64,000 nucleotides of DNA from Siphonodentalium dalli (taxonomy: Eukaryota; Mollusca; Scaphopoda; Gadilida; Siphonodentaliidae): NCBI GenBank assembly GCA_032622095.1, contig CP136061.1:167901107-167965106 (forward strand), given 5' to 3'. A program made the translations under genes and the position numbers. The notes beneath the pieces are model-generated. The model did no database searches. It saw nothing but the letters and a program-made list of their open reading frames with translations, and was not told where the DNA came from. This document shows, piece after piece, positions 28,001 to 40,700 of the stretch (the first letter of the stretch is position 1; each line of letters begins with the position of its first letter).

Positions 28001-29897
28001 GTCAATATCCTCACAAATTCGCCACCACCAGGCATGGGTTAAGGATCCGTAAGATTTAATTTTATAGAAATATCGAGGGCGGTCGGTCCTTTTCTGGCTA
28101 CAGGGTGTTTGCTGGTTCTAATAATGCCATACGTTAAGGTATGGATATTGTCAGTTTTGGTCACAGACCGTTTACTTGTGAGATTAGTCAATATCCTCTC
28201 AAATTCGCCACCACCAGTCATGGGTTAAGAGTCCGTAAGATTTAATTTATCGAAATATCGAGGGCGGTCGGTCCTTTTCTGCCTACAGGGTGTCTGCTGG
28301 TTCTAATGATGCCATACATTAAGGTATGGATGGTGTGAGTTTTGGTCACAGACCGTTTACTTGTGAGTTTAGTCAATATCCTCTCAAATTCGCCAACACC
28401 AGGCATGGGTTAAGAGTCCGTAAGATTTAATTTATCGAAATATCGAGGGCGGTCGGTCCTTTTCTGCCTACATGGTGTCTGCTGGTTCTAATGGTGCCAT
28501 ATATTGAAGTATGGATGTTGTCAGTTTTGGTCACAGACCGTTTACTTGTGAGTTTAGTCAATATCCTCTCAAATTCGCCACCACCAGGCATGGGTTAAGA
28601 GTCCGTAAGATTTAATTTATCGAAATATCGAGGGCGGTCGGTCCTTTTCTGGCTACAGGGTGTCTGCGGGTTCTAATTATGCCATACATTAAGGTATGGG
28701 TGTTGTGAGTTTTGGTCACAGACCGTTTACTTGTGAGTTTAGTCAATATCCTCTCAAATTCGCCACCACCAGACATGGGTTAAGAGTCCGTAAGATTTAA
28801 TTTATCGAAATATCGAGGGCGGTCGGTCCTTTTATGGCTACACGGTGTATGCTGGTTCTAATGATGCCATACGTTAAGGTATGGATATTGTCAGTTTTTG
28901 TCACAGAACGTTTACTTGTGAGATTAGTCAATATACTCTCAAATTCGCCACCACCATGCAGGCATGGGTTAAGGATCCGTAAGATTTAATTTATCGAAAT
29001 ATCGTGGGCGGTCTGTCCTTTTCTGGCTACATGGTGTCTGCTGGTTCTAATGATGCCATATATTGAGGTATGGATGTTGTCAGTTTTGGTCACAGACCGT
29101 TTACTTGTGAGTTTAGTCAATATCCTCTCAAATTCGCCACCACCAGGCATGGGTTAAGAGTCCGTGAGATTTAATTTATCGAAATATCGAGGGCGGTCGG
29201 TCATTTTCTGGTTACAGGGTGTCTTCTGGTTCTAATGATGCCATACATTAAGGTATGGATCTTTTCAGTTTTGGTCACAGACCGTTTACTTGTGAGTTTA
29301 GTCAATATCCTCTCAAATTCGCCACCACCAGGCATGGGTTAAGGATCCGTAAGATTTAATTTATCGAAATATCGAGGGCGGTCGGTCCTTTTCTGGTTAC
29401 AGGGTGTCTGCTGGTTCTAATGATGCCATACATTAAGGTATGGATATTTTCAGTTTTGGTCACAGACCGTTTACTTGTGAGTTTAGTCAATATCCTCTCA
29501 AATTCGCCACCACCAGGCATGGGTTAAGGATCCGTAAGATTTAATTTATCGAAATATCGAGGGCGGTCGGTCCTTTTCTGCCTACAGGGTGTCTGCTGGT
29601 TCTAATGGTGACATATACTGAGGTATGGATGTTGTCAGTTTGGGTCACAGACCGTTTACTTGTGAGTTTAGTCAATATCCTCTCAAATTCGCCACCACCA
29701 GGCATGGGTTAAGGATCCGTAAGATTTTATTTATCGAAATATCGAGGGCGGTCGGTCATTTTCTGGTTACAGGGTGTCTTCTGGTTCTAATGATGCCATA
29801 CATTAAGGTATGGATATTGTCAGTTTTGGTCACAGACCGTTTACTTATGAGTTTAGTCAATATCCTCTCAAATTCGCCACCACCATGCAGGCATGGG

Positions 29898-30687
29898 TTA
29901 ACTCATTCAGTTCCAGGTTGCCTGAAGAAAACCGATAATTGCGTGTCAGGTTTCTTGTCAGCTTTGTGGTGTATTTTCTTTTCGTTTTGGCACGTGGAGC
30001 TGCTGCGTCAATGACATATGTTGGGTCATCGGAGGAAGCATGTGACAATTCCATCTAATAAAGTGCACCGAAGAGCCCATAACTACCAAATTTCAGTGAG
30101 ATATCTTATAACATGTAAGAGCAATCAGTTGACAGTTTTTTCTATAGTATATTTGCATTGCGATTTGGCGAACCTCGTTAGGTACAGACTTTGATTGACA
30201 TAAAGTGCAAGTTGCCCGAATCAGCGTTCCTCGGTCGTTTAGCGTCAATCCAAGTGTACAATGGACCAGGGCATGCATGACTTGACTGTAATCACCTTTT
30301 ACGCCGTCAAAATCGGTTTCCAATTAACAGATATGTACGCTGTATGCGCTGACCTCCAATGTTGAACCCTACAAGCCACGCCCACAAATCACATCAATTT
30401 TCACCACCTTTATTCAGACGGATCTAGCTCCTAAACGCCTCAATGTACGGGGCTGCCAGATACGACAGTTTATCGGAGAAATCCCCGGCTACACCACTAT
30501 GTACACGATTAATTTACGCGTATAAGCATACCCCCACCCATAACAGGTCCCAAATTATGACGTGTAGGTCGCAGTTTTTAAAACGGAAGCACCAGGATTG
30601 AAATCACTATCTTTTTCGCCCACCAGACCATGTGTTTAAATGAGATGGCGCGACGTGTTATCACGTCGCCGGCACTGAATGAGTTAA
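29898..30687. mobile_element. Non-autonomous TTAA-flanked DNA transposon (piggyBac-like) inserted in the satellite
   Basis: TTAA occurs at 29898-29901 and 30684-30687. Inside lie terminal inverted repeats CTCATTCAGTTCC (from 29902) and, reversed, CTCATTCAGTGCC (ending 30683), with 12 of 13 bases matching. The outer flanks are CATGGG and GAGTCTGTAAGATTTAATTTT, which together rebuild a satellite monomer with a single TTAA, so the insertion is exact. TTAA target duplication is the hallmark of the piggyBac superfamily. The 782-bp interior has only short ORFs, with no transposase motif recognised, so it must have been moved in trans. A subterminal hairpin lies near the right end. Confidence 0.85.
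30650..30669. other. Subterminal hairpin of the TTAA element
   Basis: GCGACGTG, then TTAT, then CACGTCGC: a perfect 8-bp G+C-rich stem with a 4-base loop, 14 bases inside the right end of the element. A transposase-binding or structural role is inference. Confidence 0.7.
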
Positions 30688-31080
30688 GAGTCTGTAAGAT
30701 TTAATTTTGTCGCCAGTCGGTTCTTTTCTCGTTACATAATGTCTGCTGGTTCTAATAATGCCATACACTATAAGGTCTGGATATTGTCCCTTTGGGTCAC
30801 AGTCCTTGTGATTTTAGTCAATATTTAATCTCAAATTCGGCACCATGCAGCAGGCATGGGTTAACAGTCCTGATATTTCGTTTTGTTGACTTATCGACGG
30901 CGGACTGTTCTTTTCTAGTAACTGGGTTGTTGCTGGTTCTCTGTATGCCATACATGTACATTAAAGTCGGAATGTTGTCATTATTGGTCACAGTCCGTCT
31001 ATATTTATTATTATTATTAATATTCTCTATAATTCGGTACTGACATAAATGCGTTAACAGCCATAAAGGTTTTAATTGAA
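30684..31080 (+). repeat. Strongly diverged satellite monomers at the array edge
   Basis: Three TTAA-anchored units are recognisable: about 30684-30860, 30861-31053 and a fragment from 31054 to about 31080. They keep GTCTGCTGGTTCTAATAATGCC, GGTCACAGTC, TTAGTCAATAT and GCAGGCATGGGTTAAC, but with many substitutions, a loss of TATCGAAATATCGAGGG in the first, and ATT expansion near 31005. They are in the same orientation as the main array and look like old copies no longer homogenised. Confidence 0.85.
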
Positions 31081-31160
31081 GTATATTGGATGCGTATTTA
31101 TACTAGCGAAAATCGGGACTTTGTACAGTATATATATACGTATGAAACGCCTATCGCGAA

Positions 31161-31195
31161 GTTCGCGATTCGCAGTTCGCGGTTCGCGGTTCGCG
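31161..31195 (+). repeat. Heptamer tandem GTTCGCG, five units
   Basis: Units GTTCGCG, ATTCGCA, GTTCGCG, GTTCGCG and GTTCGCG run without gaps, in a 135-bp junction (31081-31215) that otherwise shows no gene between the diverged 185-bp monomers and the 25-bp minisatellite. Confidence 0.85.
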
Positions 31196-32547
31196 CGTGG
31201 CTGACGAAATCTGCACCCCCCGCCACATACATATATAGGTATTCCCGCCACACACATATATAGGTCTCCCCGCCACATACATATCATATATAGGTCTCCC
31301 CGCCACACACATATATAGGTATCCCCGCCACATACATATATAGGTATCCCCGCCACACACATATATAGGTATCCTCACCACACACATATATAGGTATCCC
31401 CACCACAGACATCTATAGGTATCCCCACCACATACATATATAGGTATCCCCACCACATACATATATAGGTATCACCACCACATACATCTATAGGTATCAC
31501 CACCACACACATAAATAGGTATCCCCACCAAACACATATATAGGTATCTCCACCACATACATATATAGGTATCCCCACCACACACATATATAGGTATCCC
31601 CACCACATACATATATAGGTATCTCCACCACATACATATATAGGTATCCCCACCACAGACATATATAGGTATCCCCACCACATACATCTATAGGTATCCC
31701 CACCACATACATCTATATGTATCACCACCACATACATCTATAGGTATCACCACCACATACATCTATATGTATCCCCACCACATACATATATAGGTATCAC
31801 CACCACACACATATATAAGTCTCCCCGCCACATACATATATAGGCCTCTCAGCCACACACATATATAGGTATCCCCGCCACAATCATATATAGGTATCCC
31901 CGCCACACACATATATAGGTCTCCCCGCCACCTACATATATAGGTCTCCCCGCCGCACACATATATAGGTATCCCCGCCACATACATATATAGGTATCCC
32001 CGCCACACACATATATAGGTCTCCCCACCACACAAATATATAGGTATCCCCGCCACACACATATATAGGTATCCTGACCACACACATATATAGGTATCCC
32101 CGCCACAGACATCTATAGGTATCACCACCACAAACATAAATAGGTATCCCCATCACACACATATATAGGTATCACCACCACATACATATATAGGTAACCC
32201 CACCACACACATATATAGGTATCCCCACCACATACATCTATAGGTATCCCCACCATATACATATATAGGTATCACCACAACATACATCTATAGGTATCAC
32301 CCCCACATACATCTATATGTCTCCCCACCACATACATATATTGGTATCACCACCACATACATCTATAGGTATCACCACCACATACATATATAGGTATCCC
32401 CGCCACATATATATATAGGTATCCCCGCCACACACATATATAGGTATCCCCGCCACACACATATATAGGTATCCCCACCACACACATATATAGGTCTCCC
32501 CACCACACACATATATAGGTACCACCACCACACACATATAGGTATCC

Positions 32548-33334
32548 TCACCACATAAATATATAGGTATCCCCGCCACACACATATATAGGTCTCCCCA
32601 CCTCACACATATATAGGTCTCCCCGCCAAATACATATATAGGTATCCCCACCACATACATATATAGGTATCCCCACCACACACATATATAGGTATCCCCA
32701 CCACATACATATATAGGTATCGTCACCACAAACATATATAGGTATCCCCAACACATACATATATAGGTATCCCCACCACATACATCTATAGGTATCACTA
32801 CCACATACATCTATAGGTATCCCCACCACATACATATATAGGTATCACCAACACACACATATATAAGTCTCCCCACCACACACATATATAGGTATCCCCG
32901 CCACATACATCTATAGGTCTCCCCACCACATACATCTATAGGTATCACCACCACATGCATCTATAGGTATCACCACCACATACATATATAGGTATCCCCG
33001 CCACATACATCTATAGGTAACCCCGCCACACACATCTATATGTTTCCCCACCACATACATATATAGGTATCCCCACCACATACATATATAGGTATCCCCA
33101 CCACATACTTCTATAGGTCTCCCCGCCACATACATATATAGGTATCCCCACCACAAACATATATAGGTATCCCCGCAACATACATCTATAGGTCTCCCCG
33201 CCAAATACATATATAGGTATCCCACCACATACATATATAGGTATCCCCACCACATACATATATAGGTATCCCCACCACATACATCTATAGGTATCCCCAC
33301 CACATACATATATAGGTATCACCACCACATACAT
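32548..33334 (+). repeat. Minisatellite higher-order block, copy 1
   Basis: The unit order, including private variants CTCACCACAAACATATATAGG with CCCAACACATAC and the CACATGCATCTATAGG unit (near 32955), recurs about 2229 bp downstream. The offset drops to about 2205 after one unit is lost. Confidence 0.75.
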
Positions 33335-34773
33335 CTATAGGTATCACCACCACATACATCTATATCTATCCCCACCACATACATATATAGGTATCACCAC
33401 CACACACATATACAAGTCTCCCCACCACACACATATATAGGTATCCCCGCCACATACTTATATAGGTATCCCCGCCACACACATACATGTATATAGGTCT
33501 CCCCACCACACAAATATATAGGTATACACGTCAGACACATATATAGGTATCCTCACCACACACATATCTAGGTATCCCCGCCACAGACATCTATAGGTAT
33601 CCCCACCTCATACATATATAGGTATCCCCACCACATACATATATAGGTATCACCACCACATACATCTATAGGTATCACCACCACACACATATATAGGTCT
33701 CCCCGCCACATACATATATAGGTCTCCCAGCCACACACATATATAGGTATGCCCGCCACAATCATATATAGGTATCCCCGCCACACACATATATAGGTCT
33801 CCCCACCACATACATATATAGGTCTGCCCACCGCACACATATATAGGTATCCCCGCCGCAACATATATAGGTATCTACGCCACACACACATATTGGTCTC
33901 CCCACCACAAAAATATATAGGTATTATCGCCACACACATATATAGGTATCCTCACCACACACATATATAGGTATTCCCACCACATACATATTTATGTATC
34001 CCTACCACATACATATATAGGTATCCCCACCACATACATCTATAGGTATCACCACAACATACATCTATAGGTATCACCCCCACATACATATATAGGTATC
34101 ACCACCACATACATATATAGGTATCCCCACCACATACATCTATAGGTATCACCACAACATACATATATAGGTATCACCCCCACATACATATATATGTATC
34201 CCCACCACATACATATATAGGTATCACCACCACACACATATATAAGTCTCCCCACCACATACATATATAGGTATCACCACCACATACATATATAGGTATC
34301 CCCACCACATACATCTATAGGTATCACCACCACATACATATATAGGTATCCCCGCCACATACATCTATAGGTATCCCCGCCACACACATATATAGGTATC
34401 CCCACCACATATTTATATAGGTATACCCGCCACATACATCTATATGTCTCCACGCCACATACATATATAGGTATCACCACCACATACATCTATAGGAATC
34501 TCCACCACATACATCTTTAGGTCTCCCCGGCACATACATATATAGGTATCCCCACCACAAACATATATAGGTATCACCACCACATACATCTATAGGTATC
34601 ACCACCACATACATATATAGGTATCCCCGCCACATATATATATAGGTATCCCCGCCACACACATATATAGGTATCCCCGCCACATACATATATAGGTATC
34701 CTCACCACACACATATATAGGTATCCCCACCACACACATATATAGGTATCCCCACCACATACATCTATAGGTA

Positions 34774-35539
34774 TCACCACCACATACATATATAGGTATC
34801 CCCGCCACACACATATATAGGTCTCCCCACCACACACATATATAGGTCTCCCCGCCAAATACATATATAGGTATCCCCACCACATACATATATAGGTATC
34901 CCCACCACACACATATATAGGTATCCCCACCACATACATATATAGGTATCCTCACCACAAACATATATAGGTATCCCCAACACATACATATATAGGTATC
35001 CCCACCACATACATATATAGGTATCACCACCACATACATCTATAGGTATCCCCACCACATACATATATAGGTATCACCACCACACACATATATAAGTCTC
35101 CCCACCACACACATATATAGGTATCCCCGCCACATACATCTATAGGTCTCCCCACCACATACATATATAGGTATCACCACCACATGCATCTATAGGTATC
35201 ACCACCACATACATATATAGGTATCCCCGCCACATACATCTATAGGTAACCCCGCCACACACATCTATAGGTCTCCCCACCACATACATATATAGGTATC
35301 CCCACCACATACATATATAGGTATCCCCACCACATACATCTATAGGTCTCCCCGCCACATACATATATAGGTATCCCCACCACAAACATATATAGGTATC
35401 CCCGCAACATACATCTATAGGTCTCCCCGCCAAATACATATATAGGTATCCCCACCACATACATATATAGGTATCCCCACCACATACATATATAGGTATC
35501 CCCACCACATACATCTATAGGTATCCCCACCACATACAT
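34774..35539 (+). repeat. Minisatellite higher-order block, copy 2
   Basis: This matches 32548-33334. The rare CACATGCATC unit appears here near 35183, and again near 37155 and 43970, so parts of the block were copied at least four times within the array. Confidence 0.75.
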
Positions 35540-37529
35540 ATATAGGTATCACCACCACATACATCTATAGGTATCACCACCACATACATCTATATGTATC
35601 CCCACCACATACATATATAGGTATCACCACCACACACATATACAAGTCTCCCCACCACACACATATATAGGTATCCCCGCCACATACTTATGTAGGTATC
35701 CCCGCCACACACATATATAGGTCTCCCCACCACACAAATATATAGGTATACCCGTCACACACATATGTAGGTATCCTCACCACACACATATATAGGTATC
35801 CCCGCCACAGACATCTATAGGTATCCCCACCACATACATATATAGGTATCCCCACCACATACATATATAGGTATCACCACCACATACATCTATAGGTATC
35901 ACCACCACACACATATATAGGTCTCCCCGCCACATACATATATAGGTCTCCCAGCCACACACATATATAGGTATCCCCGCCACAATCATATATAGGTATC
36001 CCCGCCACACACATATATAGGTCTCCCCACCACATACATATATAGGTCTCCCCACCGCACACATATATAGGTATCCCCACCACATACATATATAGGTATC
36101 CCCGCCACACACATATATAGGTCTCCCCACCACACAAATATATAGGTATCCCCGCCACACACATATATAGGTATCCTCACCACACACATATATAGGTATC
36201 CCCGCCACAGACATCTATAGGTATCCCCAACACATACATACTTAGGTATCCCTACCACATACATATATAGGTATCACCACCACATACATCTATAGGTATC
36301 ACCACCACACACATAAATAGGTATCCCCACCACACACATATATAGGTATCACCACCACATACATCTATATGTATCCCCACCACATACATCTATAGGTATC
36401 ACCACAACATACATCTATAGGTATCACCCCCACATACATATATATGTATCCCCACCACATACATATATAGGTATCACCACACACATATATAAGTCTCCCC
36501 ACCACATACATATATAGGTATCACCACCACATACATCTATAGGTATCACCACCACATACATATATAGGTATCCCCGCCACATACATCTATATGTATCCCC
36601 GCCACACACATATATAGGTATCCCCACCACATATTTCTATTGGTAACCCCGCCACATACATCTATATGTCTCCCCGCCACATACATATATAGGTATCCCC
36701 ACCACATAAATATATAGGAATCTCCACCACATACATCTATTGGTCTCCCCGGCACATACATATATAGGTATCCCCACCACAAACATATATAGGTATCCCC
36801 GCCACATACATCTATAGGTCTCCCCGCCAAATACATATATAGGTATCCCCACCACATACATATATAGGTATCCCCACCACACACATATATAGGTATCCCC
36901 ACCACATACATATATAGGTATCCTCACCACACACATATATAGGTATCACCACCACATACATATATAGGTATCCCCACCACATACATCTATAGGTATCACC
37001 ACCACATACATCTATAGGTATCCCCACCACATACATATATAGGTATCACCACCACACACATATATAAGTCTCCCCACCACACACATATATAGGTATCCGC
37101 GCCACATACATCTATAGGTCTCCCCACCACATACATATATAGGTATCACCACCACATGCATCTATAGGTATCAACACCCCATACATTTATAGGTATCCCC
37201 GCCACATACATATATAGGTAACCCCGCCGCACACATATATAGGTATCCCCGCCACATACATCTATAGGTCTCCCCACCACATACATATATATGTATCCCC
37301 ATCACATACATATATAGGTATCCCCACCACATACATCTATAGGTCTCCCCGCCACATACATATATAGGTATCCCCACCACAAACATCTATAGGTCTCCCC
37401 GCAACATACATCTATAGGTCTCCCCGCCAAATACATATATAGGTATCCCCATCACATACATATATAGGTATCCCCGCCACACACATATATAGGTATCCCC
37501 ACCACATACATATATAGGTATCCTCACCA

Positions 37530-37750
37530 CACACATATATAGATATAGGTATCCCCACCACATACATATATAGGTATCCCCACCACACACATATATAGAT
37601 ATAGGTATCCCCACCACATACATATATAGGTATCCCCACCACACACATATATAGGTCTCCCCACCACCACACATATATAGGTCTCCCCTCCACATACATA
37701 TATAGGTATCCCCACCACACATATATAGGTCTCCCCTCCACATACATATA
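37530..37750 (+). repeat. Minisatellite sub-block with unusual unit lengths
   Basis: Two units contain an extra hexamer (ATATATAGATATAGG instead of ATATATAGG, near 37540 and 37596). They are followed by shortened units (CCACCACACATATATAGGTC) and by GGTCTCCCCTCCACATAC twice, 54 bp apart. Elsewhere the 25-bp period is nearly constant. Confidence 0.8.
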
Positions 37751-40700
37751 TAGGTATCCCCACCACATACATATATAGGTATCCCCGCCACACAAATATA
37801 TAGGTATCCCCACCACACACATATATAGGTATACTCGCCGCACACATATATAGGTATCACCACCACACATATATATAGGTATCCCCACCACATACATATA
37901 TAGGTATCCCCACCACATACATATATAGGTATCCCCACCACATACATATATAGGTATCCCCGCCACACTCATCTATAGGTCTCCCCGCCACATACATATA
38001 TAGGTATCCCCACCACAAACATATATAGGTATCCCCGCAACATACATCTATAGGTCTCCCCGCCAAATACATATAAAGTTATCCCCACCACATACATATA
38101 TAGATATCCCCACCACATACATATATAGGTATCACCACCACATACATCTATAGGTATCACCACCACACACATAAGTAGGTGTCCCCACCACACACATATA
38201 TAGGTATCACCACCACAGACATATATAGGTATCCCCACCACACACATATATAGGTATCCCCACCACATACATCTATAGGTATCCCCACCACATACATCTA
38301 TAGGTATCCCCACCACATACATCTATAGGTATCACCACCACATACATCTTTAGGTATCACCACCACATACATCTATATGTATACCCACCACATACATATA
38401 TAGGTATCACCACCACACACATATATAAGTCTCCCCACCACACACATATATAGGTATCCCCGAACATACTTATATAGGTATCCCCGCCACACACATATAT
38501 AGGTCTCCCCACCACACAAATATATAGGTATCCCCGCCACACACATATATAGGTATCCTCACCACACACATATATAGGTATCCCCGCCACAGACATCTAT
38601 AGGTATCCCCACCACATACATATATAGGTATCCCCACCACATACATATATAGGTATCACCACCACATACATCTATAGGTATCACCACCACACACATATTT
38701 AGGTCTCCCCGCAACATACATATATAGGTATTCCCGCCACAATCATATATAGGTATCCCCGCCACACACATATATAGGTCTCCCCGCCACATACATATAT
38801 AGGTCTCCCCGCCGCACACATATATAGGTATCCCCGCCACATACATATATAGGTCTCCCCGCCACACACATATATAGGTCTACCCACCACACAAATATAT
38901 AGGTATCCCCGCCACACACATATATAGGTATCCTCACCACACACATATATAGGTATCCCCGCCACAGACATCTATAGGTATCCCCACCACATACATATTT
39001 AGGTATCCCTACCACATACATATATAGGTATCACCACCACATACATCTATAGGTATCACCACCACACACATAAATAGGTATCACCACCACACACATATAT
39101 AGGTATCACCACCACATACATATATAGGTAACCCCACCACACACATATATAGTTATCCCCACCACATACATCTATAGGTATCCCCACCACATACATATAT
39201 AGGTATCACCACAACATACATCTATAGGTATCACCCCCACATACATCTATATGTATCCCCACCACATACATATATAGGTATCACCACCACACACATATAT
39301 AAGTCTCCCCACCTCACACATATATAGGTATCCCCGCAACACACATCTATAAGTCTCCCCACCACATACATATATAGGTATCACCACCACATACATCTAT
39401 AGGTATCACCACCACATACACATATAGGTATCCCCGCCACATACATCAATAGGTATCCCCGCCACACACATATATAGGTATCCCCACCACATACATATAT
39501 AGGTATCCCCACCACATACATCTATAGGTCTCCCCGCCACATACATATATAGGTATCCCCACCTCAAACATATATAGGTATCCCCGCAACTTACATCTAT
39601 AGGTCTCCCCGACAAATACATATATATGTATCCCCACCACATACATATATAGGTATCCCCACCACATACATATATAGGTATCACCACCACATACATCTAT
39701 ATGTATCCCCACCACATACATATATAGGTATCACCACCACACACATATATATGTCTCCCCACCACACACATATATATGTATCCCCGCCATATACTTATAT
39801 AGGTATCCCAGCCACACACATATATAGGTCTCCCACCACACAAATATATAGGTATCCCCGCCACTCACATATATAGGTATCCCCACCACATACATATATA
39901 GGTATCACCACCACATACATCTATAGGTATCACCACCACACACATATATAGGTCTCCCCGCCACATACATATATAGGTCTCCCAGCCACACACATATATA
40001 CGTATCCCCGCCACAATTATATATAGGTATCCCCGCCACACACATATATAGGTCTCCCCACCGCACACATATATAGGTATCCCCGCCACATACATATATA
40101 GGTATCCCCGCCACACACATATATAGGTCTCCCCACCACACAAATATATAGGTATCCCGCCACACACATATATAGGTATCCTCACCACACACATATATAG
40201 GTATCCCCGCCACAGACATCTATAGGTATCCCCAACACATACATATTTAGGTATCCCTACCACATACATATATAGGTATCACCACCACATACATCTATAG
40301 GTATCACCACCTCACACATAAATAGGTATCCCCAACACACACATATATAGGTATCACCACCACATACATCTATAGGTATCCCCACCACATACATCTATAG
40401 GTATCACCACAACATACATCTATAGGTATCACCCCCACATACATATATATGTATCCCCACCACATACATATATAGGTATCACCACCACACACATATATAA
40501 GTCTCCCCACCACATACATATTTAGGTATCCCTACCACATACATATATAGGTATCACCACCACATACATCTATAGGTATCACCACCACATACATAAATAG
40601 GTATCACCTCCACACACATATATAGGTATCACCACCACATACATATATAGGTATCACCACTACACACATAAATAGGTATCACCACCACACACATATATAG

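Larger units (their letters stand above)
1..29897 (+). repeat. 185-bp satellite array, about 160 monomers
   Basis: The motif GGCATGGGTTAAGAGTCCGT recurs every ~185 bp from the first base to 29897 in one orientation. Length variants are seen: 185 bp (TTTAATTTATCG), 186 bp (TTTAATTTTATAG, one extra T) and 189 bp (a CATG-type insertion giving CCACCATGCAGGCATGG). Monomers differ from each other by a few per cent and recur in the same order in larger blocks, so the array is a higher-order repeat. Each monomer holds a dyad, CCATAC...GTATGG. The 186-bp variants are a multiple of three and open on the minus strand, which creates repeated 60-codon ORFs; identical ORFs in every such monomer, with no start context or splicing signals, argue against coding. 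The nucleosome-like length suits a centromeric or pericentromeric satellite, but that is inference. Confidence 0.97.

Noticed and set aside
1500-28221. Repeated 60-codon minus-strand ORFs starting MPGGGEF or MTGGGEF
   Set aside because: They are a by-product of the 186-bp satellite variant, whose length is divisible by three; the same frame recurs in every such monomer.
29625-30014. 129-codon plus-strand ORF crossing the satellite and the TTAA element
   Set aside because: It joins satellite sequence to transposon sequence across an insertion point, so it cannot be an evolved gene.
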